Shown here: in pieces, positions 55,182 to 64,000 of the stretch
Position numbering within the stretch: the stretch's first letter is position 1
Layout: every line of letters begins with the position of its first letter
From: Microcebus murinus
Lineage: Eukaryota; Chordata; Mammalia; Primates; Cheirogaleidae
NCBI RefSeq assembly: GCF_040939455.1
Contig: NC_134109.1
Span: 32,071,501-32,135,500, forward strand
Direction of reading: 5' to 3'
DNA length: 64,000 bases
Notes under the pieces: model-generated
Told to the model about the DNA's origin: nothing
The model's input: the letters and a program-made list of their open reading frames with translations, nothing else
Database searches by the model: none
Position numbers and translations under genes: made by a program

Positions 55182-55687
55182 GTGGTGGTTTGAAAATATG
55201 TGTATAAATTCTTTGATATTCCTCCCTTCAAGTGGTGAGGCCTGATTCCCCTCTCCTCAAGTGTAGGCTGGACTTAGTAACTCACTTCTAACAAACAGAG
55301 TAAGTGGAAGTGACAATGTGTGACTTCAGAAACTAGGTTATAAAAGGCACTGACTGAGGCTTCCCTTTCACTGGCTCTTGGAGCTTTTCTGGGGGAAGTC
55401 AGCTGCCATGTCATGGGGACACTCAGCCTACATGGTAGGGAACTGAAGCGTCCCGCCAACAGCCGCATGGGTGGACCAGCGTGAAATCACAAGAAATTCA
55501 TCGTAATCAAGCCTTTCAAGTCCCTGCTAACATGCAGTCTAAAATCACACATGAGACCCTGAGGACTGTTCAGCTCAGGCCACTCCCAAATCCCTGACCT
55601 ACAGAAACTGTGAGATAATAAATGTTTGCTCTTTGAAGCTACTAAGTTTTACAGTAATTTAGCATGCTGCAATAGATAACTAATATG
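55182..55687 (+). mobile_element. MLT1-like LTR (ERVL-MaLR)
   Basis: It starts 'tgtggtggtttgaaaatatg' and has 'gcacttagtaactcacttc'-like sequence ('gacttagtaactcacttcta'), 'aggttataaaaggcactgac', 'gtcagctgccatgtcatggg' and 'aactgtgagataataaatgt', ending in 'caatagataactaatatg'. This is an MLT1C/D-type LTR. Confidence 0.85.
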
Positions 55688-55782
55688 CCAGCTTAGGCAA
55701 AAAAGAAATTGATTGGTGCACATAACTGAGAAGCCTGGAGGTAGGACAACTAAATACAAGGCATCAAAAGATGTCGCTGTTG

Positions 55783-56083
55783 GCTGGGCATGGTTGCTCA
55801 CGCCTGTAATCCTAGCACTTTGGGAGGCCAAGGCAGGATTACTTGAGGCCAGGAGTTCGAGATTAGCCTGGGCAATGTAGCCAGATCCTGTCTCTACAGA
55901 AAAATAAAAAAAATTAGCTTGGTGTGGTGGCACACACCTGTAGACCTTGGGAGGCTGAGGCAGGAGGATTGCTTGAGTCTAGGAGTTTGAGGCTGCAAGG
56001 TTGCAGTGAGCTATAATGATGACACTACTGCACTCTAGCCTGGGCAACAGAGTGTGACCTTGTCTCTAAAAAAAAAAAAAAAG
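55783..56083 (+). mobile_element. old dimeric Alu (AluJ-like)
   Basis: 'ggctgggcatggttgctcac' to 'gtgaccttgtctctaaaaa'. It has 'tagcactttgggaggcc' and lacks the strepsirrhine linker. Confidence 0.9.
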
Positions 56084-56584
56084 GTCACTGGGACTTAGTT
56101 TGTCTTCACCTCTTACATGGGTCCTCCTTTGCATTGGCTTTTTTCTGCAGTTCTATATGGTGACTTCTGAAAGCTTCAGGCTCATATCATTCTTACTGCT
56201 GGGATCTCCAGGGGAAAAGACTGTGTGCCTCTCTCCCAGGAGTGCCAGCAAGGTTCCTTGTGTGTTCAATCTGATTGGGTCCCACACCCATCCCTAAACC
56301 AACTATTGTGCTCTGATTGGCCAGCCTTCATTTGCCCAGCCCTGGTGGCTAGGGGTGGGTCCACTCTACCTGAAGCCCAGAGACGAGGGCAGGGGAAGTG
56401 CCAAGGTACAGTTGCCAGGAGGGGGAAACAGTTGCTGGGTAACGAAACAATGGGTATCTCTTATACTCATGTTTGTATCATACTTTCAGCGTGTGTCTCC
56501 TGTTCGTTACGCCACACCAGCCACTGTGACCTGGCTGTGCCTAGGGTGCTCTTGCTTCCTCATCTTATTTAGGTTTTAACATTA

Positions 56585-56858
56585 CCTACTCAACGAACCT
56601 TCCCCGAACACCTCTCTCTACTTCCATATCTCTCTTCCCCTTCCTTCCTTAATTTTTTTCTTTAGAGCTTAACACTATAATATTATTTCAGTTACTAATA
56701 TTTTCTCATCGGGCTCTCCAATTGAAATGTAATCTCCATGGGACAGGGCTTATGTCCATTCTGGTCACTGCCATATCCTCTGTGCCCAGAATAGTGTCTG
56801 GCATATAGCAGGCACTCAGTAAATAGTGATTGAATGAATGAATGAATGAATGTGCACA
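56585..56858 (+). mobile_element. L2 3' end with TGAA tail
   Basis: 'cgaaccttccccgaacacct', 'aatctccatgggacagggct', 'gaatagtgtctggcatatag' and 'caggcactcagtaaatagtg', then five tandem TGAA units. Confidence 0.88.
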
Positions 56859-56859
56859 G

Positions 56860-56945
56860 CCATTCTGCAAAGTAGGCTTGGATGGAGGTGAGTCTCTCTC
56901 CGTTATAGATAAGGATATGGAAAATTGAGAGAAGGATCCTGTTGG
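56860..56945 (-). repeat. MIR fragment
   Basis: 'ccattctgcaaagtaggctt' and 'gttatagataaggatatgga' fit reversed MIR. Confidence 0.5.
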
Positions 56946-57569
56946 CACAAACAGTTAAATTTTTTTTTTTAACTTTAATTGTTCGGTGCTAATGAGAAAA
57001 CAGCAGAGGGGAACTTAATGTATTACAGTGTGTTCCCACCAAGTGAAGGTTAAATGATGCCCTGATGCAGTAGTTCAAATAGAGAAAGTGGTAGGAGAAT
57101 TGAGTCATTGCCTGGCACATGGTGATACAGGCACCCTGAATGCAAAAAGAACCACCTGCTCCATCACAGTCAGAACTAAATCATGCTGTGAGTAGCAATT
57201 TTCTTTCAGCAAATAGCAACAGTCACATTTAAATTAATGTGGCTAATTCCAATCCTACTGGTTTTATAGTTTCATTTAAGTAAATGTGTAAGTTTGTTTT
57301 GATTTTATCATTGATTGTAAACCTAAAACATCCAGAAGTTTGTACCTAGTTTTGTGTTTGTACACATTTACAGAACATTAAAACAAAATCAAGTAACTTT
57401 ATCAAGATTTGTATCCTTTATATAGGAAGATGCTTAGTATTCAAGACTGAGAAACATTGTTTCAGAAGATTCAAACCATGTTGTCATTGGAGACATAAAG
57501 GAAGAGTCAGAAAAAGATGTTCTTAGAACAGGGCTCAGAACTTTACTGCCAGGAGCTTAAAGACCATCT
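56946..57569. other. AT-rich unique sequence, candidate conserved noncoding DNA
   Basis: No repeat was recognised. AT-rich and free of long frames. Words such as 'ggctaattccaatcc' and 'catttaaattaatg' recur in regulatory DNA, but no test is possible here. Confidence 0.3.
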
Positions 57570-57640
57570 GGTGAGTTTAGCCCTCTCATTTTGCAGATCA
57601 GTAAACGGAAGCCCAGGAAGCCCAGGTCTCCTGACCCCAT
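57570..57640 (-). repeat. MIR fragment
   Basis: 'tcattttgcagatcagtaaa' followed by 'cggaagcccaggaagcccag' fits the reversed MIR centre. Confidence 0.5.
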
Positions 57641-58454
57641 GGCTCTTTCCCCCTACATCCTGCTTCCCACATAAGGATACCTGCCCCCGAAAGCTCGCCC
57701 ATCATTTTCATGGAAGTGACTCAGGCCAGCTTCTAGGGCTGAGCTTCTGTGGAAGACCAGTGGGCCCCAGTTGCTAAGAGGTTCCTTGCAATTCACTCCC
57801 CCCAGCCTGTAATCTGCCTGCCAGCTCCCAAAGGCGGGGGGGGTATTACTCAACAGGAATTTCTCAGCTGTGATTTGGGTGTGTTGCTCTGGTATTTGCT
57901 GGGAACAAGAGATAGCTGGGGGAGAATTCCCAGCCCTCCCTGGAGAGCCCAGGCTGGGCAGCTCTCAAACCTGACTCTGCTCCCAGAGCTGACCTCAGGG
58001 TAGCTCTCTCAGGTGGAGATTCCTGAGGGCCTTGCTTGAGTTTTGCCCCTGGCATTTAGGGTAGACATATGTGCATGATCACTGGGAAAAAAAGAGGGTA
58101 CCGATGTTCTATCACCTGACACCCGAGAGCTAGGCAGAGTGGGAACCACAGCAATGTTCATGCCAGTCTTTTATGAGAGATCCTGCAAGAGGGAAACTGC
58201 CAGCTGTCTCCTGGCCTGCCCCATTAGTCTCTGGTGGGAGGGGAGGAACTGGCCCTACGGCAAGCTGTCCCAGTGAAGCAGAAGCTGGTGGCTGAGGAAT
58301 TAGGCCTGGTGATGGCTGAGTGCGGCTGGCTAGGACATGAGTGGGAGATGCCAACTCAGTTCCTCCAGTACTGGCTTCTCAGGAGGCCCAGGGCCTCAGG
58401 AAATGCTTATATGGACTATGGAAAAGGACTGGCCTCCCAGGGCCTCCTATGGGT
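57641..58454. other. unique sequence, nothing recognised
   Basis: GC-rich. Overlapping short frames on both strands, none with a recognisable domain. A G run lies at 57836-57843. Confidence 0.45.
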
Positions 58455-58660
58455 TGATGGGGGAAACTGAGGCAGAGAGCTATGGTTTGGCTAAAGCCAT
58501 TTTTCATTCAGCAAAGATTGAACTGGAGCACCTGTTGTGTCCTAGGTGCTCTACGTTAGGCTGTGGGGGAAAGAAAAGGGGTAAGACTTCATAGAGACAG
58601 TAGGAGAGAAAATGTGGACAAAGGACTAAAATGAAGTAAAGCAAACGCTCTCAGATACGA
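58455..58660 (-). repeat. short MIR and L2 pieces
   Basis: 'gggggaaactgaggcagaga' fits MIR. 'ggagcacctgttgtgtccta' and 'ggtgctctacgttaggctgt' fit the reversed L2 end. Confidence 0.55.
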
Positions 58661-59189
58661 ATGGCACGCTGCAGGAGTCCGATTGCTCCCAGCAGATTGC
58701 TACTGGGTCTGGGACAAAACTGAGGTCTCTGGCTTCCTGAGCTAGGAGCCCAAGAAAACAGTGATTTTTGTCCTGCCTCCTTGTAGCCATCTACAAATCC
58801 TCTAATGACTACTGTGCCCTTAGCTCTTGGGAAGCGCCCATGAGGACCCTGTTAGCATTAGGCTGTAGGGTTAGAGGACTCGGAATGCAATGAAGGAAAT
58901 CCCCAGAGCTCTTGGCTGGGAGGTCCACAGTACTTTTAGTTTCCAGAATCTTGCAGATCCTACTCATCTGTTTCCTCACAGGGCCTGCATGGTCAATTAC
59001 CCACAGTAGGGTGAGGAAAAGGAATTAATGAGCACCGAAGTGGCCTGCTGCTCCAGGCACTGGGCCGGCACTCTCCCTTCTTTATGTCACCTCATATGTC
59101 AGTCCTGTTCATTTGTATCCTCTCAGACTGTGCCTGTCAGAGATCATCTGTTGGATGGATGAATTCTAGGGGGGGAAGCCCCACAGTTT
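58661..59189. other. unique sequence, nothing recognised
   Basis: A weak MIR-like piece may lie near 59025-59080 ('tgctccaggcactgggccgg'). No gene signal. Confidence 0.4.
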
Positions 59190-59290
59190 GTCCCAGGTAG
59201 ATCGTGAGGTTTGAGAGGACCAGGGCTCTTTGAGTCTGCTGGCATTCCGCCTGGCACAGAGTGGGTGCTTGGTAAGTATTCCTGGAACTC
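59190..59290 (+). mobile_element. L2 3'-end fragment
   Basis: 'aggtttgagaggaccagggc', 'tccgcctggcacagagtggg' and 'tgcttggtaagtattcctgg' fit the L2 terminus. Confidence 0.55.
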
Positions 59291-59985
59291 ATAAACATAA
59301 TAATTCCTCACTGTGTCCAAGGGAAGTTGGGTCATCTATTCTAGAGCTAGGTTTTTTCAACAACTAAGCACCTATGGCTTGCCGAGTGACTCATTGCTGG
59401 CTGGACTGGGGCAGAGGCAGCTGCCTGGAGAGCTGGTGATGAATTAGGCTATGGTCTCAGCCTGCTGCTGCTGAGTTAGGAGTTCTCTGTTCCTTGAGCA
59501 GGGCCTCAGAAAGACCTGGCTTGTAAAAGGGATTCAATGTCCCCTCCCTTTCCATCGACTTGAGCAAACGTCTTGAGTCTCAGCTCTCACCCAGTGGTGC
59601 GTATAACGGCAAGAACTCTGCCTACAATCTCATTTCCTTTGTCATTGCACCCAGAGAAAAGGATGAAATGTATGAAAAAGGACAACAAAGCCCCAGTCCG
59701 TGGGAAGAAAGAAGTCAGTATTGTTTCCTAGATGAATGTTCCTACTGTCCCAGTTTCCTTCATGACCTTACCTACTCCACTTTGGCTGTACATGTAATCC
59801 CAGTGATTTTTTAAAAAAACTATTTTCTTAAACTTTTAATTCAAAAGTCATATAAAATAGGCTCACTCCAGCCTCCCACCAAAGCAAACCAAAACAAAAT
59901 AGCTCCCACTCAAGACCAAACAGCCTCCCCAAACATTCATTGAACATTTGTGGAGCATCAGCTGTCCATTCTAGGAGAGACAGAA
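59291..59985. other. unique sequence, nothing recognised
   Basis: No repeat or gene was recognised. An 84-codon frame at 59560-59814 has no recognisable domain. Confidence 0.45.
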
Positions 59986-59989
59986 CTAC

Positions 59990-60085
59990 ATCTGCCATGT
60001 TTGCTCTTGTATCTTTATTTCCAGTTCAGTGCTAGACACAGAGCAGTTGCTCCATAAATATCTGTGCTGAATGAATAAATGAAGA
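59990..60085 (+). mobile_element. L2 3' end
   Basis: 'tcttgtatctttatttccag', 'ttcagtgctagacacagagc' and 'gtgctgaatgaataaatgaa' fit the L2 terminus. Confidence 0.7.
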
Positions 60086-60219
60086 AATTTGGGGAATTAA
60101 TGAAATAAGCATTTTATCACCTCTTTCTTCAAGCAGTTAATAAATTGAGAAGTGTTATTGGAATCAATGGCAGCAGGAATTTATTCAGATGGCTAATAAG
60201 CCTACGAAAAGATTAAGCC

Positions 60220-61278
60220 CACAAAAGCAGACCACTACTCACCTACCATAATGGTAAATTAAAAAAAAAAATTGACAATACCAGGTGGTAGGAAGATGTG
60301 GAGCAACTGAAATTCTCACACTCTGCTGCTTGGAGAGTAAATTGTTACAGCCAATTTGAAAAGCTGTTTGGCAATATTTACTAAAGTGAAACACATGCCT
60401 ACCCTATGACCCAACAACTCCATTCTTAGGCATATATTCAAGGGAAATACATGTGTATGTTCATAAAAAACACATATCAAAATGTTCATATTGGCCTTAC
60501 TCATAGTAGCTCCAAACTGGAAACAATGCAAATGCCCATCAATAGGAGAGTGGATAAATACTTAGGATATATACATATAATGGAATACTACACAGAAAAA
60601 AATTAACTGCTAATAAAAGCCACAATGTAAATGAATCTCATAGACATTAAATGAGTGAAAAATCCAGGAACCAGGCCGGGTGCGGTGGCTTACGCCTGTA
60701 ATCCTAGCACTCCGGGAGGCCGAGGCGGGTGGATTGCTCAAGGTCAGGAGTTCAAAACCAGCCTGAGCAAGAGCGAGAACCCATCTCTACTATAAATAGA
60801 AAGACATTAATTGGCCAACTAATGTATATAGACAAAATTAGCTGGGCATGGTGGCACATGCCTGTAGTCCAAGCTACTTGGGAGGCTGAGGCAGGAGGAT
60901 TGCTTGAGTCCAGGAGTTTGAGGTTGCTGTGAGCTAGGCTGATACCACAGCACTCATTCTAGCCTGGGCTACAAAGCAAGACTCTGTCTCAAAAAAAAAA
61001 AAAAAAAAAAATCCAGGAACCAAAATATGCCTATTTTATTTAAATAAAGTTCAAAACCAAAAATAATCATTGGTGATACAGTCAGAATAGTAGGCACCTA
61101 TGTGGTTTGGGAGTATAGATTGGAAGTGGCATGAGAAAACCTAAGGTGTTGGAAATGTTTTATGTCTTCACCTGGGTGGAGGTGACATGAGTATAGACAC
61201 ATGTAAAATTTCACTGAGCTATATGCTTAAGATTAGTGCCCATTTATTGTATGTTATGCCCCAATACAAATAAAGCAT
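60220..61278 (+). mobile_element. L1M 3' end split by an Alu
   Basis: 'ctatgacccaacaactccat', 'caaactggaaacaatgcaaa', 'tgcccatcaataggagagtg' and 'taatggaatactacacagaa' before the Alu, then 'gaaatgttttatgtcttcac' to 'gccccaatacaaataaagca' after it. This is a typical old L1 3' end. Confidence 0.85.
60674..61005 (+). mobile_element. young dimeric Alu
   Basis: The target duplication 'aaatccaggaacca' before the Alu (ending 60673) is repeated at the end of the A tail (to 61022). Full-length. Confidence 0.95.
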
Positions 61279-61619
61279 GGATATTATAAACATGCATACA
61301 CCTAGCATCCCTAAAAACTCAACACCTCCAGCAACTATGCTCCCTGTACAGAAGGTTGTGTTATACTGAGGCTAGTATCTGCAGTACCATCTCACCAGTG
61401 TGATGGCCACTGGTGAGAAGATGGGCCAGTTCATCACCTTGGGCCATCATTCAGGGCCTCCCTATTGAGAAGACCAGGTTCATCAGTTATGGTTTCAACC
61501 CTCTTCCTGACTGTCTTCCCACACACTGTGGACGTCCTCACCATCATCACTCCCCCTACTCCTTTCTCAGGAGATGGGGTCTGTCGTCTTGTTCATGGCC
61601 CATTAGCCTGCGTCCTTAA
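61279..61619. other. unclassified sequence
   Basis: Possibly the 5' continuation of the following L2, but the match is not readable. No gene was recognised. Confidence 0.35.
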
Positions 61620-62369
61620 ACCCACATGATCCTATCTCCTCAACTTTTTGCCATCCTTCAACTTTCTTTTGCTCACATTTTCAACCCTTTCCTTTCAACT
61701 GAATACTTCCTGTCAGACTACAAATAGCTCAAGTTTCTCCTGTTTTAAAAGAAATCGTCCTTTGAGCCCAGTCCCCCTTTCAGCCATAGCCCAATATATC
61801 TTTTTCTCTTAAACTCACAGCTTTGCCCACTCTACCAAAAATTCCATGGGCAAAGGTCACCAAAGAATTTCCAACATCCAAAGAACATTTTCCAGGCCTT
61901 ACTTTCCAGACTTTTCTGATACATCTGATGTTGCCCATTCCTCTTACTTTGAGACCTTACTCCTTTCACTTCCACTACACCACAACCTCCAGGCTCTCCT
62001 TGTTTCCAGATGACCATTTTCTCTCTGTCTCCTTTGGGGGTTCTTTGCTCTCCCTTTCTAAGTGTTGCTCTTCAGAGTTCTTCCCTTGGTCCTCTTCTCA
62101 GCTCCACGTGGGCATTCTTCATGGACTTTACGACGTCCACACCACTTACAGGCAGATGACTCTCAAATCTGTTTCTCCTGAGGGTGGGGCTATGCAGACA
62201 GCCTGTTTGCTGGACAACTGAATCTGGACATTCTATGAGCATGTCAAGTTCAAGGCGTTCAAACTCAAGCCATGATTCTACTCCCCACCCACCCTTTTCC
62301 TCTTCTATCTCAGTTGGTTGTACTGCCCACATTCACCTGATCATTCAAACTATAAACCCATGATTTAAA

Positions 62370-62592
62370 CCAAGGTTCTGAACCTCAGCAGTATTGATAT
62401 TTTGGGCCAGATAATTCTTTGTGGTGGGGATTCTGTCCTATCCATTGTAGAATGTTTAGCAGCATCCCCAACCTCCGTCCACAGGATGCCAATATTAATG
62501 TACCTGTTGTGATAACCAAAAATGACTCCAGGCATCAACAAATATCCCTTGGTGGGGAGGGAGTTAAAATATCTTGGGGTTGAGAACCACTG
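62370..62592. mobile_element. MER20 (hAT-Charlie)
   Basis: 'ggttctgaacctcagcagta', 'ttttgggccagataattctt', 'gtagaatgtttagcagcatc', 'gtgataaccaaaaatgactc' and 'ggggttgagaaccactg' match MER20 end to end. Confidence 0.92.
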
Positions 62593-62595
62593 GGT

Positions 62596-62755
62596 TAATG
62601 GCATGGGTCTTAGAGTCACATATACCTGTGCAACTTTGAACAGTTACTACCTCTCTGGGTCTTAGTTTGTTTTCTCTGTAAGAGAGAGACAATTCTCACC
62701 TTACAGGTAGAACTGAAATAAGATAATACAGGTAAAGTGCATGGTCTGACCCACA
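62596..62755 (+). repeat. MIR SINE
   Basis: 'gttaatggcatgggtcttag', 'acctctctgggtcttagttt' and 'actgaaataagataatacag' fit MIR from its 5' end. Confidence 0.75.
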
Positions 62756-63362
62756 TTGGACCTTTCAACAAAAACTCCTCTCTCTTATCCTTATATTCAA
62801 GCTCTTAGGTCTCTCAGTTTTACCTCCTAATCATTTCTTGTCTATCCACTCTTCTCTGTTTCTGCCTGGAAATTGCAACTTCTTTGCAACTGGTCTCACA
62901 GGTTCCAGCCAGCCCCACTCTGCTCGGATCCACACTCCTCATGGCAGGTGAGGCTTTGTGGCCCTGGATCTCCAGTCCAGCCCTGCTGAGATGCTAGGCG
63001 TTCCTTGGAAAACCGTGCAGTTTCCTGCTCGTGCTGGTCCTTCAGCCTCCAGTAACCTCCCATACTCTTTATCTGGCTGACTCTCATTCTTTAAGGCTCA
63101 CTCAAGTTTCATCTCCTCCAAAAAGTTAAGCTGGGGCTTCCTTCCCCATTTCGCTCAGCACTCCCGCTGTGTCCCTGCAGCACCCTGCCAGATCTCTCTC
63201 TTTGCATCCTTCTCATCATGTCGTATTTTTGTTTCTGTGTCTGTCTCTGCTGGGGTGTGTGGGGCAGGGACTGTGACTTCTTCATCTCTATATGCATAAC
63301 ATCTAGCACATTCCCTGACACACAGACAGTGCTCAGCAAATATTTATTGAGTGAATGAATGG

Positions 63363-63778
63363 ACAGCACCACTGGGTGCTGTTCTCTTACATTAACCCCT
63401 ATGTTAGGTTTAGAGCCATAGTTTATAAGTGGTTATAAAATAGTCCATAAATCTGCTGTCTCTGTGGCTCACAAGCAGTGCCTCCTCAGCCAGGGACTTT
63501 TGGAAGGCACAGCGCTGAAGGGTAACACTGGCAAAGACATGCATGGTTGAGGAACGAAGCAGGGAGCGACATCACCACCGATATCATCGGCTTCCAACAG
63601 CAGCAGCTGGCTCTTCTGAGAATCAGAGGCACCTTCCTCACCTGTTCCATCAGTGGTCTTTCAAGTATCCTAATTCAGGGCCTTTCCTGTCAGTGAACTT
63701 CTTTCTCTAACTCCTCCATTCAACTCCGGATTTGTATTTGCATTTTTGCAGTTGACTCAGCCATTTAGCCTGCAAATA
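63363..63778. other. unique sequence, nothing recognised
   Basis: No repeat or coding signal was recognised. Confidence 0.45.
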
Positions 63779-63922
63779 CAGTAGTCCCTCAGTATTCGCC
63801 AGGGATTGGTTTCAGGGTCACTGTGGATAGCAAAATCCGCGGCTGCTCAAGTCCCTTACAATATACCCTCCGTATCCGCGGGTTCTGCCCCTTTGGAACC
63901 CGCCGATATGGTGGGTTGACTG
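63779..63922. mobile_element. Tigger-type MITE, internally deleted
   Basis: It begins 'cagtagtccctcagtattcg' and ends 'gatatggtgggttgactg', with TA on both sides (63777-63778 and 63923-63924) as expected of Tc1/mariner insertion. Inside, 'atagcaaaatccgcggctgc' and 'ccctccgtatccgcgggttc' are the two terminal halves of the known 'tatccgcgg' Tigger family joined directly. Confidence 0.8.
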
Positions 63923-63924
63923 TA

Positions 63925-64000
63925 TAAATGAAGCACTACAACGTGCGAGGTGCTGGGGTGCATGGTTGGCTCTTCTGTCTTCTACAACAGTGTGCATAAC
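63925..64000. other. window edge, unclassified
   Basis: 'cgaggtgctggggtgcatgg' is weakly L2- or MIR-like. It is cut by the window end. Confidence 0.3.

Larger units (their letters stand above)
55130..56455 (+). repeat. old interspersed repeat (family not named), split by an LTR and an Alu
   Basis: The left piece is 'ccgttggttgcaagtgacag' and 'aaaaccaaactcaaattagg'. It resumes at 'cagcttaggcaaaaaagaaa' and 'gcacataactgagaagcctg', then after the Alu through 'tctgattgggtcccacaccc', 'ctctgattggccagccttca' and 'gttgccaggagggggaaaca'. The parts are colinear with a dispersed mammalian repeat I recognise but cannot name. Confidence 0.6.
61620..63362 (+). mobile_element. long L2 interrupted by MER20 and a MIR
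   Basis: 61620-62345 corresponds to the L2 reverse-transcriptase region ('gttcttcccttggtcctctt', 'caggcagatgactctcaaat', 'ctatctcagttggttgtact'). 62765-63362 corresponds to the 3' part ('aagtttcatctcctccaaaa', 'tggggcagggactgtgactt', 'gtgctcagcaaatatttatt', 'gagtgaatgaatg'). The two pieces are in L2 order. All frames are closed. Confidence 0.75.

Overview
This window is mammalian nuclear DNA from a strepsirrhine primate, most likely a lemur. The young dimeric Alus use the strepsirrhine form: the left arm reads 'gcctgagcaagagtgagacc', the linker reads 'agaaattaattggccaact', and the right arm reads 'gttgctgtgagctaggctga'. Two L1 3' ends carry the '...cccataatatgctgaaataaa' type of tail that I associate with strepsirrhine L1. 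No haplorhine AluS/Y is visible, and neither are the galago tRNA-fused Alus.

I find no intact protein-coding gene, rRNA, tRNA or ncRNA gene. All open frames are short, and nearly all of the longer ones lie in repeats or low-complexity DNA. The window reads as intergenic or deep-intronic sequence made of interspersed repeats separated by unique stretches. The only protein-like remnants belong to transposons: L1 ORF1 and ORF2, the L2 reverse transcriptase, and a hAT-Charlie transposase.

Layout. 1-9.0 kb holds unique DNA with MIR, old L1 3' ends, Alus, a TTAA-flanked piggyBac-like element (6806-7383) and L2 pieces. 9.0-22 kb is an L1-rich, AT-rich block: a plus-strand L1 with internal deletions (10.8-14.5 kb) faces a long minus-strand L1 cluster (14.5-21.9 kb) that has absorbed many Alus. 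22-28 kb holds an L2 split by an MLT1-like LTR, then a four-layer nest in which a MIR is split by a Charlie/MER1 element that is itself split by an Alu and an MLT1 LTR. 28-36 kb holds an L1 with a 5' inversion, a 65-bp-period minisatellite, a solo ERV LTR interrupted by an Alu, and antisense L1/HAL1 sequence. 36-42 kb is GC-richer with MIR, L2, hAT and MLT1 elements and a CpG-rich patch near 38.1-38.6 kb. 42-64 kb is a mosaic of unique DNA, MIR, L2, Alu and hAT elements, ending in a long plus-strand L2 split by MER20 and a Tigger-type MITE.

I see no sign of an undescribed multi-gene system. The most informative signals are structural: a perfect 25-bp inverted repeat in unique DNA, a recent-looking piggyBac-type element, an inverted Alu fragment with a perfect 15-bp target duplication, nested insertions that can be ordered in time, Alu subfamily markers shared between copies, and a few unique stretches that look like regulatory or conserved noncoding DNA. 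Family names come from memory of consensus sequences. Boundaries are read by eye and are good to about 5-20 bp unless a target-site duplication fixes them.
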